Source of the DNA: Deltaproteobacteria bacterium
GTDB taxonomy: Bacteria; Desulfobacterota; Desulfuromonadia; Desulfuromonadales; Geopsychrobacteraceae
Direction of reading: 5' to 3'
DNA length: 59,489 bases
Assembly (NCBI GenBank): GCA_024276935.1
Contig: JAJRWH010000053.1
Location: 1-59,489, forward strand
Under the pieces are notes generated by a model. It saw only the letters and a list, made by a program, of their open reading frames with translations. It ran no database searches and was not told the DNA's origin. The translations under genes and the position numbers were made by a program. Positions 52,884 to 59,489 of the stretch are shown here, piece after piece. How positions within the stretch are numbered: the stretch's first letter is position 1; every line of letters starts with the position of its first letter.

Positions 52884-53663
52884 TCATCCCGCCGCAGGAA
52901 TGACATATTCTTCCAGCGCCTGTTCAACTTCCGGCAACAGAACATGGGTATTGAAGCAGGGGCCATTCGGGCGTTTGTTCAAAATACCAACCACCGGCAG
53001 CGGATAGGCATCGCGAATTCCCGAAGTCAGATCCCGCTCGCAGGCGACCGCAACAATCAGCTTGGGCCGCTTTTCAACAATCAGCTTACGAGCCAGAGTC
53101 CCCCCGGTCGCAACCGCCATTTCGATCCCGAACTTGTGAGCCAGTCCGAGCAAACCACTGATGTCACACTTGCCACAACCGACACATTTTTCAACATCGC
53201 CCGTAATCTTGATGGCGCATTCAAACATCTGAATGCAGTGAGGCAGCAAAATCAGGGTCCGTTCAGCGGGTACCCGTAATTTGCGCGTATGAACCAGCTG
53301 GTTATTCAGGGCGATAAACGACTGCTGCAACATATCACGGTCAATGCCGAACAATTTGCCCAGAGAGATAATGGCCGGGAAAAGATAACGCACCACCAGC
53401 CCGCGCAACGGTTGCAGCAGCAACAGATCCCGCCCGCTCAACAGAGTCAGCACCAACAGACCGAGCCCGCCGACAATGAGAAAAGACAGAACCGACAGCA
53501 CCACACCAAAGATAACCGGCAGGGCCGGGTGGATGTTTTCCAGCCCGACGCTCGGCACCCACCAGAGCAAAAAGGCCAGCCCGAGCACCAGAGCACCGCC
53601 TATGGCCAGCAGAAGGATAAACAGCCGCTTACGCGGCTGCTGAATGTGGTCAGTTCCGGTCAT
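52884..53663 (-). CDS. DUF116 membrane protein
   Basis: 259 residues with two or three N-terminal membrane helices, then a Cys-rich cytoplasmic domain containing [32 protein letters not shown], of which CVGCGKC is a likely iron-sulfur or zinc site. A later segment reads [21 protein letters not shown]. This is DUF116, which in many bacteria lies next to fmt or def and is of unknown function. An electron-transfer or metal-handling role is inferred from the Cys only. It overlaps none of its neighbours. Confidence 0.85.
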   Translation of the reverse strand: MTGTDHIQQPRKRLFILLLAIGGALVLGLAFLLWWVPSVGLENIHPALPVIFGVVLSVLSFLIVGGLGLLVLTLLSGRDLLLLQPLRGLVVRYLFPAIISLGKLFGIDRDMLQQSFIALNNQLVHTRKLRVPAERTLILLPHCIQMFECAIKITGDVEKCVGCGKCDISGLLGLAHKFGIEMAVATGGTLARKLIVEKRPKLIVAVACERDLTSGIRDAYPLPVVGILNKRPNGPCFNTHVLLPEVEQALEEYVIPAAG

Positions 53664-53669
53664 GTTTTT

Positions 53670-54608
53670 TCAGCTTCCCAGTTTTGTGCCGCAGGGTAAT
53701 TTGTGCCCACGCAGAAAATCTGCGGCCAACATCTTGCGCTTACCCGGCAACTGCAGCTCGCCAATCTGCAACACACCCTCACCACAGGCCACCCGGACAC
53801 CTTCATCAGTGCTGACAATGGTTCCAGGCTCACCAGCCCCTGATTCGGCCCGGGTTTTCCCTATTTTGAGGGTTTCGCCGTTCAGACTGGTGTAGGCCGC
53901 TGGCCAGGGATCAAGGCCACGAACCAGATTATGGATCTGGCCGGCAGGTAGAGACCAGTCGATCAGGCCATCTTCCTTTTTCATCATCGAGGCGTAACAG
54001 GTTTCCCGGTCATCCTGCTTGATCGGGGTGAGAGTTCCGGCGCAGAGCTGGCGCAATGTTTCATCCATTGCCTCACGACCAAGTGGTGCCAAACGATCGT
54101 GCAGCTGGCCTGCGGTTTCATTCGGCCCGATGGTCAGAGTTCGTTTGACCAGCATATCACCGGTATCCAGACCAACATCCATCAGCATTGTCGTCACCCC
54201 GGTTTCGGTTTCACCATCAATAATCGCTTTATTGATAGGCGCCGCCCCCCGATATTTGGGCAACAGTGAAGCATGCACGTTAATACAACCATGGAGAGGG
54301 ATATCAAGGACCGTCTGCGGCAAAATCTGCCCATAGGCCACCACCACGATCAGGTCAGGTTTCAGTGCCTTCAGCTCTGCAACTGCCACCGGGTCACGCA
54401 GCTTCTGTGGCTGAAAAACCGGGATTTTATACTCAAGGGCCAGTTCTTTCACCGGGGGTGGAGCCAGTTTCTTGCCTCGCCCCTTGGGCCGATCCGGCTG
54501 AGTGTAAACGCCGACCAGCTGCACGCCAGCCTCAATCAGGCCGCGCAGCGCATCGAGGGCAAAATCAGGAGTTCCCATGAAAACGGTTCGGAGTTCTTGT
54601 GGGGTCAT
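53670..54608 (-). CDS. fmt: methionyl-tRNA formyltransferase
   Basis: 312 residues, ATG overlapping the def stop (ATGA). It has VFMGTPDFALDAL, YTQPDRPKGRGKKLAPPPVKELA and the catalytic NVHASLLPKYRGAAPINKAI, with DVGLDTGDML and the C-terminal OB-like domain following. It formylates initiator Met-tRNA using 10-formyl-tetrahydrofolate. def-fmt pairing is conserved across bacteria. Confidence 0.97.
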   Translation of the reverse strand: MTPQELRTVFMGTPDFALDALRGLIEAGVQLVGVYTQPDRPKGRGKKLAPPPVKELALEYKIPVFQPQKLRDPVAVAELKALKPDLIVVVAYGQILPQTVLDIPLHGCINVHASLLPKYRGAAPINKAIIDGETETGVTTMLMDVGLDTGDMLVKRTLTIGPNETAGQLHDRLAPLGREAMDETLRQLCAGTLTPIKQDDRETCYASMMKKEDGLIDWSLPAGQIHNLVRGLDPWPAAYTSLNGETLKIGKTRAESGAGEPGTIVSTDEGVRVACGEGVLQIGELQLPGKRKMLAADFLRGHKLPCGTKLGS

Positions 54609-55120
54609 GCGTTTTCTCTCTGCTTCATCAGCTTCTGATATTTCTTGCGAAAAATTGATCTCTTCAATGGTGACAACCGATCAACGAACAGCACCCCCTG
54701 TAAATGGTCGATCTCGTGTTGCATCGCCACCGCCAAAAGCCCTTCAGCCTGACGCTGCCGGGGATTACCCTCGATATCCTGGTATTTCATTGTCACCTGG
54801 CTAAAACGTTTTACGGTGGCGTAATATTCAGGCACCGACAAACAACCTTCCTCTTCACAGGTCTCTCCCTCCTGGGCAATAATTTCAGGATTGACCGCAA
54901 CAATCAGGTCAGGTGGATTATCTTTGCCGGAACAATCGATGACAATCAGTCGTTTAAGCTCGCCAACCTGCGGAGCGGCCAGTCCGACACCCGGAGCATC
55001 GTACATGGTCTCCGTCATATCTTTTGCCAACTGTTGCAACTCGGCATCAAACCGGGTAACCGGTACAGAGAGTTGCTTCAACAAGGGGTCTGGGTAGTGG
55101 AGTATGGTTCGAACGGCCAT
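54605..55120 (-). CDS. def: peptide deformylase
   Basis: 171 residues. The three motifs are seen: APGVGLAAPQVG, EEGCLSVPEYYA (metal Cys) and QHEIDHLQGVLFVD (HExxH). It removes the formyl group from nascent proteins. It overlaps fmt by 4 bp. The 170-bp gap upstream (55121-55290) contains a terminator-like hairpin at 55176-55211 for the TauE-like gene. Confidence 0.97.
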   Translation of the reverse strand: MAVRTILHYPDPLLKQLSVPVTRFDAELQQLAKDMTETMYDAPGVGLAAPQVGELKRLIVIDCSGKDNPPDLIVAVNPEIIAQEGETCEEEGCLSVPEYYATVKRFSQVTMKYQDIEGNPRQRQAEGLLAVAMQHEIDHLQGVLFVDRLSPLKRSIFRKKYQKLMKQRENA

Positions 55121-55175
55121 GGCCGTATTGTCCTTTCACCGGTATCGTCAAAAAGTATTTGTCCAACATAGAAAT

Positions 55176-55211
55176 CCCCGAACCGAACGGAGAAAACTTC
55201 GTTCGCCGGGG
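55176..55211 (-). terminator. terminator-like hairpin downstream of the TauE-like gene
   Basis: CCCCG (55176-55180) pairs with CGGGG (55207-55211) and GAACG (55185-55189) with CGTTC (55200-55204), giving a stem with an internal loop. On the minus strand it is followed by ATTTCTATG. It separates the TauE-like gene and def. Confidence 0.4.
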
Positions 55212-55290
55212 CCTTTCAGCTCTTGATTTTCATGATACGTTGGACTTCAGCGGCAGTCAACCGCATCCCGCCGGGAATTGGTACCGGATG

Positions 55291-56046
55291 TCAGGGAAAA
55301 AACAGGAGTTTCAGGGCAAAAATTGCCACTGTGACCGTAACGACCTTTTTGATCCAGTCGTGCCCCTTGGCAACGGCCAGTTTGGGCCCGACCATCCCGC
55401 CAATCGAGTTACCCGCAGCCAGGGCAAAACCGAACAGATAGTTCACCTGGCCATGATAGATGAAAACACCCAGCGCAACAAAGGTATAGGCAAAGATGAC
55501 AAAAACCTTGATCGCGTTGATCCGCACCAGATCCAGACCGTGAACCAGCAGGGCGGTAATAATCAGAAATCCGACCCCGGCCTGAACAAAGCCACCATAA
55601 ACGCCAACGGCAAAAAAGCTGAGGACCAGAATCACCTTGCGCCAGAACCCGAATACCATTTCCTGCTGGCGAAAACGTTTCATCGGGTCGGCGGCGGTAA
55701 AGACCAGAACCCCGATCATGATCAAGGCCAGAACCCGCTTGAAAACCTGATCGTCAAGCCCGATGGCCAGATTGGCCCCCAACCAGCTTCCCAGCAACGC
55801 AGGCGGGGTACAGAGCAGTGCCAGCTGCAACGGCAGAACACCGCGTTTGCGAAACCCGCGAATCGCAAAGATATTCTGACAAAAGATCGCGATCCGGTTG
55901 GTCCCGTTGGCCACCGCTGATGGCAGCCCCATAAAGATCAACAACGGCAGGGTCAGCAAGGAACCACCACCAGCCAACACATTGAGAATCCCCGCGATGA
56001 GGCCGACACCAAACAGAAGAGGGAGTTGCCAGATATATGCGTCCAT
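55291..56046 (-). CDS. TauE/SafE-family membrane transporter
   Basis: 251 residues, ATG at 56046 overlapping the end of the ThiF-family gene by about 1 bp. Roughly eight membrane segments are predicted. The duplicated motif GVGLIAGILNVLAGGGSLLTLPLL in the first half and VYGGFVQAGVGFLIITAL in the second are TauE/SafE characteristics. Members are thought to export sulfonates or other anions, but no substrate can be inferred here. Preceded by a tRNA-modification gene in the same transcript. Confidence 0.85.
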   Translation of the reverse strand: MDAYIWQLPLLFGVGLIAGILNVLAGGGSLLTLPLLIFMGLPSAVANGTNRIAIFCQNIFAIRGFRKRGVLPLQLALLCTPPALLGSWLGANLAIGLDDQVFKRVLALIMIGVLVFTAADPMKRFRQQEMVFGFWRKVILVLSFFAVGVYGGFVQAGVGFLIITALLVHGLDLVRINAIKVFVIFAYTFVALGVFIYHGQVNYLFGFALAAGNSIGGMVGPKLAVAKGHDWIKKVVTVTVAIFALKLLFFP

Positions 56047-56047
56047 G

Positions 56048-56815
56048 TCAGTCCCGTTCACTCAGTGACCGGATCACTTCACCGGCCATCGTCAAGCCAA
56101 AGATTGGCGGAATATACGACGAGCTTCCCAAAATAACCCGGCGATCGGTGCAGGTCCACTTTTGTTCATCCTTGTTGGGGCAAACACAATTCTCGGCACA
56201 AACAGCGGTTTCGTCACTTAAAGGTCGAAACTCTTCGGTTGAGTAAACCACCGGGACCCCCTTGCTGATGCCACGCTTGCGCAGTTCCTTGCGAATAATC
56301 CGCGCCAGACGGCACTTTTCGGTCTTACCGATATCCGCAACTTCAATCAGGGTCGGATCAAGCTTGTTGGCTGCTCCCATCGAACTGATAATTGGCAGTT
56401 TGCGCTGCACACAACTTTCGATCAGGTGCAACTTGGCGGTGATATGATCGATACAGTCGAGCACATAGTTGTAACCTGCCCCGAGAAGTTCTTCACTCGT
56501 CCGGGCCTCATAGAAACAGTGTCGCGCCTCCACCTCGAGCTGCGGATTGATCAGGCGACAGCGCTCAGCCATCGCTTCGACCTTCTTGTGACCGATAGTA
56601 CTATTCAGGGCATGAATCTGGCGATTGACATTCGTCAGGCAAATTTCGTCAAAATCAACCAGCGTCAAATGTCCAACTCCAGCTCGTGCCAGAGCTTCGG
56701 CAGCATAGCTGCCGACACCACCAATACCAAAAATGGCAACTCGTGAGTTTTTGAGGCCGACCATTGCCGCGCTACCGACCAGCAGCTGCATCCGACTGAA
56801 TCTGTGTTCGTTCAC
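56048..56815 (-). CDS. tcdA: ThiF-family tRNA threonylcarbamoyladenosine dehydratase
   Basis: 255 residues if started at the GTG at 56815; an ATG at 56854 inside tatD would add 13 residues. It has the E1-like VAIFGIGGVGSYAAEALARAGVGHLTLVDFD nucleotide motif, INRxI-type TNVNRQIHAL, and CIDHITAKLHLIESCVQRKLPIISSMG. The typical Cys-containing C-terminal loop (AENCVCPNKDEQ) is present. It forms the cyclic ct6A at position 37 of tRNAs decoding ANN codons. The E. coli relative TcdA (CsdL) is associated with CsdA-CsdE, not seen here. It overlaps tatD. Confidence 0.88.
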   Translation of the reverse strand: MNEHRFSRMQLLVGSAAMVGLKNSRVAIFGIGGVGSYAAEALARAGVGHLTLVDFDEICLTNVNRQIHALNSTIGHKKVEAMAERCRLINPQLEVEARHCFYEARTSEELLGAGYNYVLDCIDHITAKLHLIESCVQRKLPIISSMGAANKLDPTLIEVADIGKTEKCRLARIIRKELRKRGISKGVPVVYSTEEFRPLSDETAVCAENCVCPNKDEQKWTCTDRRVILGSSSYIPPIFGLTMAGEVIRSLSERD

Positions 56816-56822
56816 CCTGTTT

Positions 56823-57569
56823 TCAATCCTGTTGTTGAAGAATGCGGCGCGCATTCATTGTCGTTATACCTGTTGTTTCTTCCCAAGTCCAACCACGCAG
56901 TTCAGCCAGCCTTTCAGCCACAGCCACCAGCACTTCCGGCCCGGCTGCCATATCTGGAGCATCGGTCTCAAGAACCAGCATATCCCCTGAAACCGCCTTG
57001 ACGACCTCGGGCAGTTTGCGTGCATTTTTCCGTAACAAGACCGGCCCGATCCCCAACAGAAGACCGAGGTCAATAATCTGTCGGGCTGTTTCCAGACTGC
57101 CTGAGAACCCGTGCCAGATCCCACCGACCTGGTCAATTCCGGATATGCGCAGAATGTCCAGAACAACCGCTGTTTTTTGGCGACAGTGAATCAGGACCGG
57201 AAGCCCGGCAGCGACAGCCATCTCAACCTGAGCACGAAACGCATATTCCTGTAATCTTAGATCGACTTCAAGTTGTGCATCGAGGCCAATCTCACCGACA
57301 GCCAAAACCTGCGGGCAGTCACAGAGTTCACCCAGACGTGCGGCAACCGAATCGTTCCAGTCGGCGGCACTCATGGGATGGATCCCCGGAGCGGCATAAA
57401 CCTCGGGATATTCTTTACTTAGCGCGATCAGGTGTTGCCAGTCACTGGCCCGGACTCCGGGTTGCAGGAGCATCTGGATGCCGGACTGGCGTGCCACTGC
57501 CATGCGCTCGGCGACTGGTTGCTGCCATTCAGGAGCCCGTAAATGAATGTGAGTATCGACCAGAAACAT
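56823..57569 (-). CDS. TatD-family metal-dependent hydrolase
   Basis: 248 residues, with the metal-binding pattern DTHIHLRAPEW, GIHPMSAADW, VGEIGLDAQLEVDLRLQE, VLIHCRQKTA, IWHGFSGS and LETDAPD, which are all of the TatD/TIM-barrel motifs. Members act as 3'-5' exonucleases or deoxyribonucleases in DNA repair and degradation. Single family copy in this window. It starts the operon that ends with rpe; adjacent to it are divergent DUF302 sequences. Confidence 0.88.
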   Translation of the reverse strand: MFLVDTHIHLRAPEWQQPVAERMAVARQSGIQMLLQPGVRASDWQHLIALSKEYPEVYAAPGIHPMSAADWNDSVAARLGELCDCPQVLAVGEIGLDAQLEVDLRLQEYAFRAQVEMAVAAGLPVLIHCRQKTAVVLDILRISGIDQVGGIWHGFSGSLETARQIIDLGLLLGIGPVLLRKNARKLPEVVKAVSGDMLVLETDAPDMAAGPEVLVAVAERLAELRGWTWEETTGITTMNARRILQQQD

Positions 57570-57659
57570 GGGGGCATCCTACTTCCTTCCCCCGCAGAGA
57601 GCAACTCCTGACCCCTTTAGCTGCTATAGTTAATCACACCCCAAAAAAGGAGAAAAACC

Positions 57660-58109
57660 ATGCGTTTATTACTCATCCTCATTCTGATATTCGCTCTGAC
57701 AACCCCTGTACTGGCTGCTGAAGGAATCGTCAATCTGCCGAGTCAGCACTCAGTCAGCACCACCGCAGATCGCTTTATCTCTCTGCTTGAAAAGAAGGGG
57801 ATGACCGTTTTCAACCGGATTGATCATGCTGCCGGAGCACAGAAAATCGGTCTCAACCTGCGCCCAACAACCCTGGTAATTTTCGGTAACCCCAAAATTG
57901 GCAGCCTGCTGATGCAATGCCGCCAGACAACCGCCATTGATCTGCCTCAGAAAGCTCTGATCTGGCAGGATGCTCAAGCCAGAGTCTGGCTTTCATATAA
58001 CGATCCGGCCTACCTGAAAAAGCGTCACCAGATCAAAGGCTGCGACAAAGTGTTACAGATGATTACAGGTGCTCTTGGAAAATTTGCCCTTGGTGCAACA
58101 TCCCAATAA
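57660..58109 (+). CDS. secreted DUF302 protein
   Basis: 149 residues with a signal peptide (LLILILIFALTTPVLAAE). The DUF302 fold is seen in VSTTADRFISLLEKKGMTVFNRIDHAAGA, LRPTTLVIFGNPKIGSLLMQ and LPQKALIWQDAQARVWLSYNDPAYL. Function is unknown; the domain resembles a small ligand-binding fold. RBS AAAAGGAG lies 5-8 nt before the ATG. A perfect 18-bp inverted repeat follows the stop codon. Confidence 0.85.
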   Translation: MRLLLILILIFALTTPVLAAEGIVNLPSQHSVSTTADRFISLLEKKGMTVFNRIDHAAGAQKIGLNLRPTTLVIFGNPKIGSLLMQCRQTTAIDLPQKALIWQDAQARVWLSYNDPAYLKKRHQIKGCDKVLQMITGALGKFALGATSQ

Positions 58110-58138
58110 GCTCTGATCCAGACAGACTCAGATAAAAT

Positions 58139-58187
58139 AACGTGACAATAATTCCAACACAGTTTACGCTGGAATTATTGTCACGTT
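58139..58187. repeat. perfect 18-bp inverted repeat with 13-nt loop
   Basis: Arms 58139-58156 (AACGTGACAATAATTCCA) and 58170-58187 are exact reverse complements with a 13-nt spacer. It lies 30 bp after the DUF302 stop. It has no T-run, so its role as a terminator is doubtful. Its architecture (long perfect arms, 13-nt loop) matches the hairpin at 5703-5747 although the sequences differ. Confidence 0.75.
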
Positions 58188-58226
58188 CTGGTTCTTAAAA
58201 GATTGTCTCGATCTGGCTAAGTACCT

Positions 58227-58577
58227 ATGGGCTTTCGCTCCAAACTTATTCTTCTGGCACTTCTGACCAACCTGCTGAGAAACGCGTGGAAATACACAAG
58301 TAAAATGGCAAAGGCAAGCATTGAATTCGGAAGTTGTCACCAAAATAACAAACAGGTCTGGTACGTACGGGACAATGGAGCCAGTTTTGACATGAACCAG
58401 ACCGAACACCTTTTTAAAACTTTTGGCCGCCTGCACTCAAGTGACGAGTTTGTTGGTACAGGAATCGGTCTCACCACCGTGCAACGCATTATTCAACGAC
58501 ATGATGGTGAAATCTGGGCTGAAGCAGAAAAGGGCCAGGGCGCAACTTTCTATTTCCATCTCGGCCAGACAATCTGA
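58227..58577 (+). pseudogene. histidine-kinase ATPase-domain fragment
   Basis: 116 codons showing only the HATPase_c part of a sensor kinase: the N box (LTNLLRNAWKYTSK), the G1 box VRDNGASFDMNQTEHLFKTFGRLH and the G2 region GTGIGLTTVQRIIQRHDGEIWAEAEKGQGATFYFHL. The sensor and dimerisation/His domains are missing: nothing resembling them precedes the ATG. The N box Asn and GxGxG glycines are kept. It is most likely a remnant of a larger kinase gene, lost through deletion near the palindrome at 58139-58187. An independently expressed ATPase-only protein is less likely. Confidence 0.7.
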
Positions 58578-58687
58578 CCCCGCTGCAAACCCGCCGTCGG
58601 CAAATAAAATAAACTTCACCCGTATTCATCGAATATGAAATTTGATATATTCACATAAAATGATTCTGACTTTGAAAGGTTTCAAAA

Positions 58688-59489
58688 ATGAACTTGCGTA
58701 AGATTTCTTCTTTGACCGCGCTGGTCTCCTTCGTTCTGTTGATGGTTACCAGTGTCATTCTATATATTGTTCCGGCTGGACGTGTTGCCTACTGGTCAGG
58801 TTGGCGATTATGGGCCCTCAGCAAAGAGGACTGGGGAGCTGTTCACACCAACCTCGGCTTCTTGCTCCTGTTGGCGCTGCTGTTTCACGTCTACTACAAC
58901 TGGACCCCCATGATCAATTACCTGAAAAACAGCGCAAAAAAATTGAGCATCTTCACCCCGGACTTCACCGTTTCAGTGCTTATCACTCTGCTGGTTTTTT
59001 TCGGGACCCTGGGCGGGATTCCTCCATTTAGTTCAATTCTGGATTTAAGCGCTTCGATCAAGGACACCGCAAACGAGTTTTATGGTGAGCCCCCTTATGG
59101 TCACGCCGAACTGTCACCCCTTTACGCCTTTGCTGACAAGGTCAAAATTGATCTGGATGAAGCACTTGTCCGGCTCGAAAATGCCGGTATCAAGGTTACG
59201 GATAAAAAACAGACCCTGAAACAGATTGCCGAAGACAACCAACTGACCCCCAAACAGATCTATCTGGCCATGAAACCCACAGGTGGAGATGAGAACAAGG
59301 AAATGCCCGAAGATGCCCCCGGCGGAACCGGACATAAAACACTTGCAAATATCTGTCAAACCTACGATCTGGATAGCGTCAAGATTATTTCTGAACTCAG
59401 GAAAAAACAGATTCAGGTTGAGCTGGGCAAAACGATTAAAGACAACGCTGTTGCCAACAGTCTGGGTCCGCACGAACTCTACGCAGAAA
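58688..59489 (+). CDS. DUF4405-type membrane protein with C-terminal helical repeats (runs off window)
   Basis: 267 complete codons are visible; the 3' end is beyond the window. The start ATG has GAAAGG 8 nt upstream. Three or four membrane helices are seen, with His residues in VHTNLGFLLLLALLFHVYYNW that would suit b-type heme ligation, as in DUF4405 proteins. After the third helix the chain becomes soluble and contains repeated units: TLKQIAEDNQLTPKQIYLAM, TLANICQTYDLDSVKIISEL and TIKDNAVANSLGPHELYAE. Each is about 20 residues with the same pattern of hydrophobics, perhaps a helical substrate-interacting module. An electron-transfer or sensing role is inferred. Confidence 0.75.
   Translation, partial: MNLRKISSLTALVSFVLLMVTSVILYIVPAGRVAYWSGWRLWALSKEDWGAVHTNLGFLLLLALLFHVYYNWTPMINYLKNSAKKLSIFTPDFTVSVLITLLVFFGTLGGIPPFSSILDLSASIKDTANEFYGEPPYGHAELSPLYAFADKVKIDLDEALVRLENAGIKVTDKKQTLKQIAEDNQLTPKQIYLAMKPTGGDENKEMPEDAPGGTGHKTLANICQTYDLDSVKIISELRKKQIQVELGKTIKDNAVANSLGPHELYAE

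Overview
The window looks like chromosomal DNA of a Desulfuromonadales-type deltaproteobacterium (Desulfuromonas/Pelobacter/Geobacter relatives). This is inferred from several things seen together: a NADPH oxidoreductase pair of the SfrAB type, Geobacter-like PilY1 and minor-pilin operons, small multiheme c-type cytochromes, a lipid-A-disaccharide-synthase N-terminal-domain protein next to a GT2 glycosyltransferase, and two genes whose in-frame UGA codons are best read as selenocysteine. No species can be named from the sequence alone.

Layout. 1-12978 (minus strand): two tandem type IV minor-pilin/tip-adhesin modules. The upstream module is pilV-pilW-pilX-pilY1-fimT. The downstream one is fimT-pilV-pilW-pilX-pilY1-pilE-like, preceded by an Ig-like lipoprotein gene and a candidate sigma-54 promoter. 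13254-18474 (minus): radC, two c-type cytochrome genes, a DinG helicase with a RadC-like N-terminal domain, and a DUF3179 gene carrying an in-frame UGA. 18528-25021: a HhH-GPD DNA glycosylase, envelope-lipid genes (two PMT/ArnT-type glycosyltransferases, one broken by a nonsense codon; two PAP2 phosphatases; GT2 plus LAB_N). 25259-29014: a small RHH protein with a structured leader, then ileS-lspA-entericidin. 29185-31419: catalase and a PerR-like Fur regulator separated by a MITE-like element. 31660: tRNA-Pro(CGG) with promoter and terminator. 31996-37907: an MlrC/M81-family protein, a BMP-family binding protein, an MFS transporter, plsY, mltG. 37965-39266: an AhpD-like protein and radical SAM ArsS, read here as a selenoprotein. 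39297-42707: an SBP_bac_3 protein, a group II intron, and a cupin. 42710-47296: sfrA and sfrB. 47525-49904: a lipoprotein, glutaredoxin, and a trypsin-like protease. 49982-57569 (minus): tatD, tcdA, tauE-like, def, fmt, DUF116, htpX, rsmB, rpe. 57660-59489: DUF302, a histidine-kinase fragment, and a DUF4405 membrane protein running off the end.

Most interesting signals. Two genes have in-frame UGA codons at positions where their families carry Cys, and each is followed by a hairpin whose apical loop lies 18 nt downstream of the UGA, as expected of a bacterial SECIS. A third in-frame UGA, in a glycosyltransferase, replaces a probable Trp and is better explained as a nonsense mutation. Other points are a RadC-type JAMM domain fused to DinG with a promoter placed for a nearly leaderless mRNA, a group II intron just past a terminator, a MITE-like palindrome, and a small regulator gene whose leader hairpin loops could pair with its own Shine-Dalgarno sequence.
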